DNA of 64,000 nucleotides from Alisma plantago-aquatica (Eukaryota > Streptophyta > Magnoliopsida > Alismatales > Alismataceae): positions 1,332,896,304 to 1,332,960,303 of the forward strand of contig OY856410.1 of NCBI GenBank assembly GCA_963693085.1, written 5' to 3'. Positions 49,246 through 61,600 of the stretch are shown one piece after another. The notes under the pieces are model-generated. The model did no database searches and was not told where the DNA came from. It was given only the letters and a program-made list of their open reading frames with translations. Each line of letters begins with the position of its first letter. The first letter of the stretch is position 1. Both the position numbers and the translations under genes were made by a program.

Positions 49246-50745
49246 TGATGAATGCATTTTTTTTAGTGATGAATGCATATTCATCTCTTATTTTTGCTTC
49301 ATTTAGAATAATTAATTAGGACTTTTTTGTTAATTTTAGCTAATTCAAAAATAAATAGCACTTTCATCTTCTTTATATACTTTTCCTGAATTCTTATGAT
49401 ATTTTTCTTAATTTTCAGGAATTATCTAAGTAATTAAATCGAGAAAAGAAGAGATGAAGGTAGGAGGCAATTCAGTTTCCCGCAATGCTGACTTAAATGC
49501 ATACCTTGCACCAAAATTAGCATAACTCTCACATCCTAAGGCGGAATTTAATGTTCAAATATGATTTGGAAAGGGTTCAAAGGCCTACAGGAAAATCATA
49601 TTTTCGGGCGCACTTTAAATTCTCTGGACAATGGAAATTCGCTCGAAATTGCTGCTGCGAGAATCTACATTAAAGAAAGACAATCAAGAGTTTGTTGACT
49701 AGATCTGAAAATTCAAAAGGATGGCTCCCTCTCTTTTTTCCCCCTCTTTTTTAGATAGCCTACCCCTCCTTCTCCTATAAAAGAAAGGGCACTTTCTCCT
49801 CCCAAAGATCATCTTTTGTATCATCTTTTGTATCATATTTTGTACCGGAATTCGGAGCATTTGTTCTCCTATCATTCAAGCAATAGAATTTCTTCTTAAT
49901 GTTCTTTAATTCTTGCAATTTATATTCTTGCAATAGATCTAGTTGTTCTTCCTTTCTTCTTCTTTCTCTTCCGTGGATTGGAGCAAGGGTTGAAGAGATT
50001 GGCCATTTTATTGTCTCTAGCAAAAGGATTGACTCCTAATTTTGGGCTAGACTATGGCCATTTCGCTTCTCCCCTCCGCCTCCATGTTTTCCACAAGCAT
50101 GTGTGAGTAGACTTCTATCAAGGCAAGGGGAATAACCCCTTAGCCATGTGATGACTAGATTGAAGATTTATACGATTTATTAGATAAATGGATTTTGATT
50201 TGGATCTCGATGATTTTAACGAAGTGATCTCTCGTTTTCATCGCTTGTTAATCTTGGAAGATGCGACTGTGGAACCCAAGATTTAGAACAACCAAATTGA
50301 TTTCATGGGAATTTGGATGAGACCTCAGAAAAGTCCCCATTAGGATGATTGAACTAGGATCCGTGAACACCAGGACCAATGGGTTCACGGGGAGTTCATC
50401 TTTTGTGAATCATTTACATATGTTTCACATGCCTTCTTTTATCTTTCTTATCATTTCTTTGATCTTGTTTCACATCGACTAGGGTGGTAAAATCCCTTAG
50501 CTTCGGTATTTCCTTATTTTAATTGTTAATCTTTAATTTAGTAACTTCATCTTTTTGTTTTAGTTTTAACAAACTCTTAAAATAGATTTTACATTCTTGT
50601 TCTCGTAATCAGATTTGAAACCGAACCATCTTCATCGCCGTCTCTTTGGATCGACCCTTCTATACTAGCCTTTATCGGAAAGTAGAAAAGGATAAACTCT
50701 AGGATAATTTTTCCTAGTGATTGGTGTGCTAAACGACGCACATCA
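49246..50745 (+). repeat. 5' LTR of D, with a 21-bp duplication at its start
   Basis: It begins TGATGAATGCAT followed by a T run, then the start repeats (TGATGAATGCATATTCATC from 49267). The 3' LTR has a single start. It ends CGCACATCA three bases before the PBS. Confidence 0.88.
49776..49783 (+). promoter_or_regulatory. TATA box of D 5' LTR
   Basis: CTCCTATAAAAG, conserved in the 3' LTR at 54383-54390. Confidence 0.7.
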
Positions 50746-50748
50746 ATT

Positions 50749-50765
50749 TGGCACCGTTGCCGGGG
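50749..50765 (+). promoter_or_regulatory. Primer-binding site, tRNA-Asp, element D
   Basis: TGGCACCGTTGCCGGGG, one mismatch to the complement of the plant tRNA-Asp 3' end. Confidence 0.9.
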
Positions 50766-51105
50766 ACGGCACAGTTGTTTTTCAGATCTGGTTGTCTGTA
50801 TATCTTGTATAATACTTGTTCATATTCTCTAACTTTCATAACGTTAGTCTTTTTTTAAAATTTTCTCTTAGATTTTTAAAATTTCTTTTTGCCTTCCGAG
50901 CACAATTCCAGAAGTGTATCTCCTCTTTCTGCTGAGTTTCCATTCCAGTAGTACTGCTTTCTAGTTACTTTTTTTTGTAATTTTTGTTATTTCATAATTT
51001 CTTAGATTTATAATTTTTTTTTTGTAATTTTGACAAATTTTTATCTCACAATCTTTCTTCTCTCATTCGTTGATTGACATATCTTTCAGGAACCTTTCTT
51101 TTCAA

Positions 51106-52428
51106 ATGGAGTGTACATCCCAATATTCCCCATAATGTTATTATTGTGGTTTTTACCACCATGTATCTCTTGCCTGTCCGACTCTACCCCATGATTATAA
51201 TAGCACCCCTTTTAATTGCAATCCCGTTCATCCTGGTGGATACAATGTGAATCCACATTTTTCTGAGAACTATTATGGGGAACCTTGCTATCCATATTCT
51301 AATGGGGGATATGAACAACAAAATTTTGTGGTGTGTAACCAACAAAACCATGGGGGTTATGAACATGTTTATGAAACCCAATGTAATCCTCAACAAGAAG
51401 AGAAACTTAAGTCCCTAGAGAATATGGCAGCAAAGCTCCTAACTAGCCAAACCTTATTGGCCACCTTAGTAGAAGCCCAAACCCAAAATATAGATTGTTC
51501 AAATATGTTTCCTCATGAATTGGTGACACCTTATAATATTGAATCTTCCTACCAAGATGGACGCAATGGAAATTACAATCCACCATCTTCTGGAGATTAT
51601 TATGAGGATCAATGCCACCCAAAATAATATGAGGAGTATTATGGCCAAGGACACTATGGGGAGTGTGACGAGGATGACCAAAATTTTGGGGTGTATAAAT
51701 CCTATGGTGAAATGCAAATTGATCTTGAACTGGAAGAGAGACTTAAGGACCTAGAAAAGAGGGTAGCAGAAGCACAAGCAAAACTTGAATCCAGTCAAGC
51801 CATGTTAGCTACCTTTCTAGAGGATCAATCACAAACTCCCCCTATAGAGCTTGAGCAACCCAAGATGGTTCTTCCTGACAATGACGATGATGATCCTTAT
51901 TTTGTGTCATATATGACAGATCCTGAAGAAATAGAACAAACCATGGAGACATATTTTGTGTCTGATGAGGACGTTGGTATCCCTATCTTTCCTTTAGAGA
52001 CTCTATTACTTGAATATGAAATGTCAAAGCAGGAGAGTCATTCTAAAGATCCAACAACTCCTCCCATCCTCAACATAAATCTGAATGATACCATAGACCA
52101 ATACCCTTCTTTTGAGTCTATTTTGGATAATGAGAATCTAACCCCCTTTATGATTCTTCCCGAGCCGTCACAGCCAATTTCCATCCCACACATGGCTGAT
52201 GTAGAAGGAGAGATACCACCGTTGGAAGAAGCTCACACACCCCGTTCTATTGTTTGTAAGGAAGTTGTCCTCATCCCTCCTGAAACCTTGGGGACCCCTT
52301 GTATAAAAGAATTAGAGCCATATGTTATATCAATAATGAAACTTACCAAACCCAATGTTGATGACATTATTTTTAAGGAGAAGCAAAACAATTTTGTAAA
52401 TAATTTGAAATCTTTTTCATCAACATAA
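51106..52428 (+). pseudogene. Gag-derived ORF of D beginning at the zinc knuckle, two in-frame stops
   Basis: A single frame of 441 codons from ATG 51106 (MECTSQYSP) to the stop at 52426-52428, interrupted only by TAA at 51133-51135 and at about 51625. A CCHC zinc knuckle (CYYCGFYHHVSLAC, C-x2-C-x4-H-x4-C) starts right after the first stop. The rest is Tyr/Asn-rich, then contains two related heptad-like segments (EEKLKSLENMAAKLL at about 51400 and EERLKDLEKRVAEAQ at about 51735) that look like an internal duplication, then an acidic Pro-rich tail. The capsid part that precedes the knuckle in element C is absent. It may once have bound RNA; the current product is truncated. Confidence 0.75.
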
Positions 52429-53858
52429 ATTCTCCCATATACAGGTCATCATGATGGTGGAAAACTTGAACCAGATCCTCCACCCAACTCATTTCATCCT
52501 GCTCTACTAGAATCACTAGTCGGGTACCCACCAACCTCCCCAAATCCGCATCCATCTTCAACATTTCCCCTTCTATTGATGGAAGATCTTTGGATCCTAT
52601 TGGAGGGAATGCGAGGTGAAAGAAAATATGAGCACCCCAATGAGCTTCTACAATTACCCTATCATAGGGTACACTATGAGGCTCCTCAGATAAAGGTCCC
52701 AGCCCTCATCGACATTCCCTTCAGATGGACATATTTTGAGCTACCAGGACCTCCTGGTGAACCCAACAAATTTCTTCCCTCCATCTCGTGTTTGGGTTTT
52801 GCTCGGGACGAGCAAAAATCTAAGTCCGGGGTGGAGGTGGGTGGTATGATTCTATTCCACCCCCCTTATCTTTTTATTCTTGCATTATTTCTACTTTTTT
52901 TTTTGGTTTTGCATATAATTACTTTGTTTATGGCCATTATCTAATCGGCCATATTTTTATTCTTTTGTTACAAAATGGCCTTTATCTAGCCGGCCTTAAT
53001 ATGATCATTTGTCAAAATACTCCCCTTAATGATATAACTTCCTTGCAACTAAAATTTTGAAACTTTCATGACTAGAAATCCTCCTGTCACTTAGGACCTC
53101 AAATAATAATCACTCCTTGGAAAAGATGGCAAGCCATAGAGGATTGATAGGATTCAAGAGTGATGCTTTCTTATCATGTACAACTTGTATAAATTTTCTT
53201 GATTTTTCGCATGATTCGGTAATAGTTGAACCAACGCATGGTACTCCTAAAAAAAAGATGAAAAAAAAAGTTGCACGAGAACAACCTCTTCTACTCTTCT
53301 TCTACCACTTCCAAATCTTTCCATTCGTCAAAAAGAAAAAAAAAGCCAATAATGCCCAAAAGGCTAAGTTTGGGTGGCACCCCTTCCCCCTCTTTCGCTT
53401 CTTCCATACCCACTCAATTGGGTGTATCACCAAAAATCAAAGAAAAAATGTGGTCAATGTAACTGCATGTCCACTAAATAAAAAGGTCTCGAGTCGAATA
53501 GAGGAGAGACTGTCCTTCTTCCATACCTCCTTCACTCCAATTTTCTACCCAGGGGAAAACTACAAAAACCCCAACCATCCAAATCAACCATGTTCTTGTG
53601 TAAAACTTAAAAAAAAATTGGAGTACCAAATGCAAAGGTGAAATGAAAATCTGTTTTATTGCAGGTCTTGAATAAATGGAAGTTTGTGAAGTAGGAAATA
53701 TAAAAGTCACTTTTTGTGAATTCAGGAAGTCAGGGTCGCTTGGCCATATTTTGGTGGAAGGAATCCAATGATTGTTAGGAGAGTGAGGATGATAGGTTGA
53801 GAGTATGTCTTGAAAGTATTTCTTGATTTTAATGTTGCCCGGGATGAGCAAAGTTTAT
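52429..53858 (+). other. 3' segment of D with hairpin and polypurine modules
   Basis: Non-coding apart from spurious frames. Perfect inverted repeat TTTTGCTC-GGGAC-GAGCAAAA at 52797-52817, then a purine tract at 52822-52844. A second AAGTTTGGGTGGCAC tract lies at 53365-53379, and a TTGCCCGGGATGAGCAA hairpin at about 53836-53852 precedes the terminal tract. Order and spacing match 20460-21690 of C. Confidence 0.7.
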
Positions 53859-53871
53859 GTTTGGGGTATTT
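53859..53871 (+). promoter_or_regulatory. Polypurine tract of D
   Basis: GTTTGGGGTATTT immediately before the 3' LTR start. Confidence 0.8.
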
Positions 53872-55351
53872 TGATGAATGCATATTCATCTCTTATTTTT
53901 GCTTCATTTAGAATAATTAATTAGGACTTTTTTGTTAATTTTAGCTAATTAAAAAATAAATAGCACTTTCATCTTCTTTATATACTTTTCCTGAATTCTT
54001 ATGATATTTTTCTTAATTTTCAGGAATTATCTAAGTAATTAAATCGAGAAAAGAAGAGATGAAGGTAGGAGGCAATTCAGTTTCCCGCAATGCTGACTTA
54101 AATGCATACCTTGCATCAAAATTAGCATAACTCTCACATCCTAAGGCGGAATTTAATGTTCAAATATGATTTAGAAAGGGAATTCAAAGGCCTACAGGAA
54201 AATCACATTTTCTAGCACACTTTAAATTCTCTTGACAACGTAAATGCGTTTGAAATTGTTGCTGCCAGAATCTACATTAAAGAAAGACAATCAAGAGTTT
54301 GTTGACTAGATCTAAAAATTTAAAAGGATGGCTCTCTCTCTTTTTCCCCCCTCTTTTTTAGATAGCCTACCCCTCCTTCTCCTATAAAAGGAAGGGCACT
54401 TCCTCCTCCCAAAGATCATCTTTTGTATCATCTTTTGTATCATATTTTGTACCGGAATTCTGAGCATTTGTTCTCCTATCATTCAAGCAATAGAATTTCT
54501 TCTTAGTGTTCTTTAATTCTTGCAATTTATATTCTTGCAATAGATCTAGTTGTTCTTCCTTTCTTCTTCTTTATCTTCCGTGGATTGGAGCAAGGGTTGA
54601 AGAGATTGGCCATTTTATTGTCTCTAGCAAAAGGATTGACTCCTAATTTTGGGCTAGACTATGGCCATTTCGCTTCTCCCCTCTGCCTCCATGTTTTCCA
54701 CAAGCATGTGTGAGTAGACTTCTATCGAGGCCAGGGGAATAACCCCTTAGCCATGTGATGACTAGATTGAAGATTTATACGATTTATTAGATAAATGGAT
54801 TTTGATTTGGATCTCGACGATTTTAAAGAAGTGATCTCTCGTTTTCATCGCTTGTTAATCTTGGCAGATGCGACCGTGGAACCCAAGATTTAGAACAACC
54901 AAATTGATTTCATGGGAATTTGGATGAGACCTCGGAAAAGTCCCAATTAGGATGATTGAACTAGGATCTGTGAACACCAAGACCAATGGGTTCACGGTGA
55001 GTTCATCTTTTGTGAATCATTTACAAATGTTTCACATGCCTTCTTTTATCTTTCTTATCATTTCTTTGATCTCGTTTCACATCGACTAGGGTGGTAAAAT
55101 CCCTTAGCTTCGGTATTTCCTTATTTTAATTGTTAATCTTTAATTTAGTAACTTCATCTTTTTGTTTTAGTTTTAACAAACTCTTAAAACAGATTTAAAT
55201 TCTTGTTCTCGTAATCAGATTTGAAACTGAACCATCTTCATCGCCGTCTCTGTGGATCGACCCTTCTATACTAGCCTTTATCGGAAAGTAGAAAAGGATA
55301 AAATCTAGGATAATTTTTCCTAGTGATTGGTGTGCTAAACGACGCGCATCA
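53872..55351 (+). repeat. 3' LTR of D
   Basis: 1480 bp, TGATGAATGCATATTCATC to CGCGCATCA; differs from the 5' LTR at only a few per cent of positions by eye. Confidence 0.9.
54383..54390 (+). promoter_or_regulatory. TATA box of D 3' LTR
   Basis: CTCCTATAAAAG in the same position as in the 5' LTR. Confidence 0.65.
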
Positions 55352-55356
55352 CTTAG
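55352..55356. repeat. Target-site duplication of D, right copy
   Basis: CTTAG, identical to 49241-49245. Five bases is standard for LTR integrases. Confidence 0.85.
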
Positions 55357-56351
55357 TATCACATGAATTGCATTGTTTGTTGGAGGGGCTGGGGCTGATT
55401 GCTTGGATGCCTTAGGACCATGGCTTGGTCCCTTCTCAGTCTCTAGAATATGTTCTTGTGCAGCAGTAGGGGCACTTGGCTTGTCTCCTTTCTCTATTGT
55501 TGATAGCTCTAGTACTTTGTTTGTAATAGGGGGGAAGTGGTGAATTATTGAACACTTCATCATTGTAACTTGGTTCATCATCCAAGGATGGTTGGTTTTT
55601 CGCTTCTACTTTTCTCGTCAAAATGCTTGATGCCTCAACTTTGCATTGTTGGATTGCTAATTTCTTTCTCTTCTCTGGCCTTTGTTGTTCCTCTTCTGGT
55701 TGATCCTCTACATCATGGATGGTAGGAGGAGATTTTAGATCTGCAGACCTCCTTATAGCGCTCGAGTGCATTTTATCCACTTCATTGATACTTGGTCATA
55801 GTTTGTTGGCATCATAATATGATATTTATGGGAGAGGAAGTAGCAGTTTGGAATTGCTTTTCTTGTAGAAAAACTTGTTACCTCTTTGGGCCAGTATGTA
55901 AGTGTTTACCAAGGACTTTATGTCAATCTTCATATGTCCCTCGATGGGCTTATATTTTAGCATTTGTTCGCCTTTCAAGAAATAAGATCAATTAGAGCTA
56001 TTTGGCCTCCCAATATAGAAATATTTGGTTTTCTTAGCTTCTGGTCCCACTACCACTGACAATCTATATATGAGCAGCCTTCCAATATTCATCGGTTATT
56101 TATTTAGCATAGACCGGATGTGAAATAGATATCCCTTTGACACCCCCTATTTCAGATTGCATGAAGACTGTGTTTGATGTTATCTAATTTTGAATTAATT
56201 TGATGAAGCATGAAGTGATGAGGCTTGCCTTGGTCTTGTTTGGGTAATGTCCATGTTCTCCTATGAGCTTCTCCCACATCTTGTGGTGATTGTAAACCAT
56301 CGTTTCCTTTTCACTGGGTGCTTTTGAGCAAGCTTGGGATTCTTCTTCACT
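55357..56351 (-). pseudogene. Linker region of the E protein remnant
   Basis: Minus-strand frames are Lys/Glu/Pro-rich (for example EDQPEEEQQRPEKRKKLAIQ at about 55700) with several stops and frame changes. It probably belongs to the same former protein as 56352-56788 and the part left of D. Confidence 0.4.
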
Positions 56352-56788
56352 TTAAATGAATAATATGTTCAAGATGTCTTCAGTGATATAGTGATATTTG
56401 CCTCCCATTATTACTTGTAGTTCGAACTCCCCTCCTGCCACTTTGCGTCTTTCATGACTCACTAGTACTTTCTCAAGTGATGACATAAATTCAGTAGTCA
56501 GGTTTTTTTGAGACATAGTATCAACAGTCGACAAGATGCATAGATTTTCTCTGCATAGAAAATCCATCACCTATCATAGAGTCCCAATCTTTTGAAATCT
56601 TGAACGTCGATGTATCTTGTTGGCTTGAAGTTTTTGGTCCTCAAGATCATGACAAAGTTTGATTGGTGCATTTTGTCTCTAGGTGTGAATGTCGATAATT
56701 TCCCTAACGATGTTTCCTGTGCATCCTTCTGGGTTGTATTAGAGTCTACTTTTTGTCTCAGAACCCTTGAGTCAGCCTTCGCTACCAA
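56352..56788 (-). pseudogene. ORF1-like domain of E (ATHILA ORF-1 / plant transposon protein type)
   Basis: Two adjoining minus-strand frames read NFKPTRYIDVQDFKRLGLYDR, then LTTEFMSSLEKV, then GGEFELQVIMGGKYHYITEDILNILF. This order (R-x-[IV]-D-x2-x-[FL]-x2-LG[IL]-D, LT-EF-SS, then a FxL-GxxYxxT-x2-NxI-G-like end) recalls the N-terminal domain found in Athila ORF1 proteins and in many plant transposon-encoded proteins that carry a C-terminal Ulp1 domain. Function unknown. A stop separates the two frames. Confidence 0.45.
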
Positions 56789-57316
56789 GTTTCTTATCTT
56801 CCTTTTCTAGACATATGTATCTGTCATTTTTCTTTTATTCTTTGCTTTGTGTTCCTTTTCCGACGGTGCATATTCTGATGTCTTTGTTCCTTCTATGCAT
56901 TCAGATCCTTCTATTTTCTCCTATGACACATGTCCTAGAATGATCTCGTACTTCTCTTTTAGTAGCATCAATTGGGTTCTCTTCTGATTTGTCAAGTTCT
57001 GGTCATTGTGGAGTTCTTTGTCTATTTCTTATAGTGTTTGTTGTGCCCCTCTTAGTGATGTTGCCTGCCTTTTAAAGGAATCAGAAGTGGAATGTGGCAT
57101 TCTGCAATTTCTACAATAGGACATTTTCAGGTAGTGTATATAATAATAACAATAAGTTAGGTATAAGGTTACTATTTTTCAATGATCTTGTGGTGTATTG
57201 GTCGAGACATAGCTTAGATCAATTACTGAGTGTAGTGACCACTACTAGTTCTACATATCACGGTCGAGATAGAGTTAGTTAAATAAAATCATGATTCTGT
57301 CGTGATTGGAACAAGT

Positions 57317-57460
57317 GTCATGACTGAGATGAATGTCGCGACTGATACATGTATCACGACCAAGAGGAGTGTCATGATTGAGAAGTGTGGTGCGACGGAG
57401 ACGAGTGTCGTGACCGAGATGTGTGTTGCGACTGAGACGAGTGTCGCAACTGAGATGTCA
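57317..57460. repeat. 18-bp tandem array, eight units
   Basis: Units start exactly every 18 bp at 57317, 57335, 57353, 57371, 57389, 57407, 57425 and 57443, with consensus GTCRYGACYGAGAYGARY. A looser continuation is at 57655-57740. The same GTCGTGACC word occurs in the U3 of the E LTR (about 44504). Confidence 0.9.
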
Positions 57461-57826
57461 AATAGGTGTTCCCTAGAATCACATATGAAGGGGTCTCATT
57501 TTCTAAGTGTAATGATCAAGGATGTATTAGATCATATGATCTGGGATTAGAGGGTCAAGAATGGGAGATATGTATGCGAAACAAAAAAAAGACGAAGAGA
57601 GTATGAATTGATGGGGACTCTCATTGCGGTCGAGATAGAATCTAGGGTATAGAGACCAAAACTAGCATCGAGATTGAAACAAGTGTCATGACCAAGGACA
57701 AGAGTGGTGACCGGGATGAGAGTCGCAACTGAGGCATCAATCATCTATCAAGAAGGTGAAAGGTTGAAATGTTCAAATCATAGGGGAGATTTGCATCAAT
57801 CTTGAAAGGACAATTGGGGTAGAACG

Positions 57827-58668
57827 TTACGTGGAAAGGAAGAATGATGAACCAGTTACAATGAAAAAAGGGGGAAGGCGAAACAAATTGTAGAAGAAAA
57901 AGAAGAAAGAAAGAAGGCACCTTTCAGAGTTCTTCAAATCAGAAAATAGTTTCTTCTTTTGATTATAGGTAATGTTAGGTTGTAGTTGTTGGCATGCTAA
58001 ATAGTTGTAGATATTATCAAACCATGGTAATTTTGGCTCAATATACATTGCCAACATCAGGGCTTCATCGGCATAATTGGCATTAACTGACATTTAATTC
58101 TCCTTCGTGACCACTATTCTTGAGAGATGTTCAGAAACCACATTCTCTGTTCATTTCTTATCGATAATCTCATGGTTGAACTCTTACAATAGAAGGGCCC
58201 ACCATAATAGCCTCGACTTTGTATCCTTTTTCTACATTAAGTATTTTATAGATCCATGATCAATATATACTTTCTCTTTCAATCCTATAAAATAAGATCT
58301 AAATTTTTCAAAAGAAAACACAATAGCCGTGTATTTTATTTTTTCATGGTGGTGTACTTTACTTGAGTTTTGTCTAGGGTTTGACTGCCCTAATAGATTG
58401 TGTGATGCTTCTTATCCTTCCTTTGCCCAAGAACAACCCCAATGGTATAGTCACTGGTGTCGCACATGATTTTGAATGGGAGTTCCCAATCTGGGGCTTG
58501 CAGGATAGGGGTGGTAGTTAAAGCATTCTTTTGGACATTAAATGCTTCAAGTCACTTATCAGGAAAATCAATCTCTACATCCTTTACCAATAGGTAAGAC
58601 AAAGGCTTGGCTATTTTAGACAAGTCTTTCATAAATATTCAATAATACCTTGCATATTCTAGGAAACT
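57827..58668 (-). pseudogene. Reverse transcriptase connection / RNase H remnant of E
   Basis: On the minus strand, starting beside X2: SFLEYARYY, KDLSKIAKPLSYLLVKDV, then LPFKIMCDTSDYTIGVVLGQ (RNase H first aspartate block), then ADEALMLAMYIEPKLPWFDNIYNYLACQQLQPN (the RNase H-integrase linker typical of Athila/Tat elements) ending near 57880. Many stops. The polymerase palm upstream is missing because X2 interrupts it, and integrase sequence does not follow. Confidence 0.75.
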
Positions 58669-61600
58669 TGTGACACCAAATCAAAGCGCATAATTATCAT
58701 TAATAACAACATTACCATAAAATAGGGTAAATTAAAATGAATCTCATAATAGGATCTCAAGTTGAACAACTCATAATTGAATACATACATTGATGCCACT
58801 TGTGTTTCATTCATATCAAAAGGTATTACACACCATTGTTCAATGAACCATAGCTTGTTACATATAAACATCTACTCAAGTATACAAATCATGTCTATAC
58901 TACCATGGCATGAAGCCAAAATCTCAACTCGATGTACAACATTCACAAAAACACCCCCAAGGACTTGAGTGTATAGGGATAACACATAAGACTCTATTAC
59001 TAGACACTAGCCGCATATCCATGATTCAACAATTATAGCTCCACTTATTAACAGTCTCAGCCACATGAACTCTATCTCATCATGCAAATTAACCTAAAAA
59101 GATGTGGAACCCACGAGGTGAGACCAGACATTCCAGCAAGAGATATAACTCTCTACCACCATCTATTATAAGCACAAATATCTAAAGCATGAAATAAGAC
59201 TATTAATAGATAAGTAGATTCAACTCAATGATATAAGCATGGAAATTGTCATAGTTTGAGAAATTGGGGCATCTACACTAAATAGTAGATCATCTTATTC
59301 TTTGAGAAGAAATATGAAGAAAAGGTATAACCATTATAAAATAAATAGTATAATAAACATAACAAGGGGGTCATCTGATGTTATTTGTATGAGACCCTAA
59401 GAAATAATATTACACAGCTATGTTACATCTTTAATTATTAAGCCCTGAGGATTGGAGTCATACCACTCAAATCCTACTAACCACTGTGAAGTCAAAATCA
59501 ATACCATACAAGATCAATGGAAGAGCCAGACTCCATGATCATCACCAGCACTACTTGGTCAGCTCGAGTCAGCAATGCTATGAGATATATTCATATTGCA
59601 AAGACAACAACTTATAGACGAAGCTATTTTCCTGTAAAGATAGCAACTCATAGTCAAAGCTAAGGTCATGTAAAATAACTAGCTTGCCTTGATACATGGC
59701 ACAATGCTAAAGAACAAGCTCACACATGGTTGTTCTACAATAAAATAGCATATCACTATTTCAACAATTGAAGTATATAGGGAGTTACCTCCACTGATAC
59801 CTCACATATTCAACAATATGCACTTTGAGTTTCCCATAGTAGTTACTCATTTCTTCATCCAGCTAGATCTGATGCTAAATATGGATCTATGGTAGAGGGC
59901 AACTATATGATTTAGGTTTAACTTTATTAGTTATGCTAATTGGGTGAATTAAGGATTCATCATAGAAGTGGACATTCAAAATCCTAATTCAATCTAGAAA
60001 GATTAACAATAAAACAAATTCAAAAAATATTAAACATATAAGGTGTGAACTTGTCACATCATCTCAAAGGAACACTGTCTCATGGCATTAAACAAGGCCA
60101 TAAACATTGACATATAGGGTTGATCACCAATATCACATCACTAGAAATAATAATCCCTTATCACATCACTGAAGGATATAACCTCATACTAGGCATCAAG
60201 CCTTCACTAGGTCATAAGACCATTCACATTGTTCTTATAACTCATTAATACCTCATCATGCCCTATTAGGCATATAGGCATCAGCTATATCTTACCACAT
60301 ATACACCATAGCAATTGTTGGATATGATAACCATCACATCATGCCTTATAAGGCACATATACATCACATGTGTCATATCACATAAACACCATAGAAACTA
60401 TTAGCTATGATAGTCATTTCACCTGCAAAATCAATATTATCCAAATAAAGAGAGTATACTCATTGTAATTTCATTATTTAAACACTTTTAAGCAAAGTAA
60501 GCAAGGCACATATGCCCCTTCAAATTAAGGTTAGGGATTGATGTTTACCATATAGGATTCCATGGCACTATTACTTTCCATAAGTTTGGAGAGTATTAGA
60601 GTTTATCACTATATATTATAACTAAGTGTGCACATTCACATATTTACATTCCTAATGCTCCTCATCTGACTCATGGCCATTATTCAATATCATTTAATCA
60701 TCTTCATAGCATACTTTTTCTATGACATTCAATTAGTGTGGCAAGGTTAGAACCATATGAGTAAGAGAGGAAGGAAATATAATCTCATGCTACTCATCCA
60801 TGCACATTCAATCATGTAAAACATACCCTAAGATTAGGGTGAAGGTTCACTCCCATCGCCAGAGGGAGTTTATATCATGATTATCGCACCAAACCCTAAT
60901 TGAGTCACTTCCCACTTTCTTGGAGCATATTAGTGTTAACGAGCATGATTAGGGTTTAGCATCACTATTTATTTAGGAGTTGACCATGATATCTACAAAA
61001 ATAAGTATCATCATTATTTACATATGTAGGTCTACCATTTTATTATGTCATACATGTGTCACGTCTGTGCATCATATAAATATATACATCATGCATCAAC
61101 TTAGTATGGAGACCCTCTATTAGTAAGGTGTCTCATCATTATATTAAAATTATTTTAGTGTCTCTCACAAAGTCATTAATAATATCACATTACTATGGGA
61201 TGTCATTCCCTCATCACATCTCTAGAATATTTCTCTTTAAAATATACACAAGGTTCTCATTAGGTCATTAGAATCCTTCACATAATTTCTACACAATTAT
61301 TAACACACTATTTTTCTCTGTGCTAATAAACACCACCATATATTATACAAGGTTCATCTTGAAACTCATATGTCTTTTCCATTTACCTCACCTATAAGGT
61401 TTGAGTTACTTAAATAGGAGAGGAAACACTAATATGGGATACAATCTTCAAGTAGGGTGGGCATATGTAACACATGACCACTTGCTTAGGGTTAGCATTT
61501 TTACTTAGTCAATTAGATTTCAATACTTTTATTCAACCCCTAAACCCTAATCTAATTACTTCCCATGTGCAAGGAGGTATTAAAGGTTAAGCACCATTTT

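Larger units (their letters stand above)
49246..55351 (+). mobile_element. Non-autonomous LTR retrotransposon D, recent insertion
   Basis: About 6.1 kb: 5' LTR (49246-50745), tRNA-Asp PBS (50749-50765), one gag-like ORF with two stops (51106-52428), 3' segment with hairpin and purine modules, polypurine tract (53859-53871) and 3' LTR (53872-55351), flanked by perfect CTTAG duplications. The LTRs are nearly identical by eye, so it is the youngest datable insertion here. It has no protease, RT or integrase. LTR start, PBS and 3' modules match element C, which suggests mobilisation by C-like relatives. Confidence 0.9.
43322..58668 (-). mobile_element. Ty3/gypsy-derived element E, minus strand, interrupted by D and truncated by X2
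   Basis: A 3' LTR (43322-44922) with TG/CA ends is followed on its inner side by a minus-strand polypurine tract. Moving right are degraded protein remnants on the same strand: a Ulp1-like region (about 46260-47000), an ORF1-like region (56352-56788) and RT/RNase H fragments (57827-58668). Element D occupies 49246-55351. At 58668 the RT breaks off at the LTR of X2, so the upstream half of E would lie beyond the window. The integrase is absent. Confidence 0.7.

Noticed and set aside
53117..53641. 174-codon frame in the D 3' segment
   Set aside because: It is Lys-rich, crosses purine/pyrimidine tracts and the repeated polypurine module, and has no counterpart in C.
57302..57550. Frame with repeated TSVVTEM-like hexads
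   Set aside because: It is the translation of the 18-bp tandem array and lies antisense to E.
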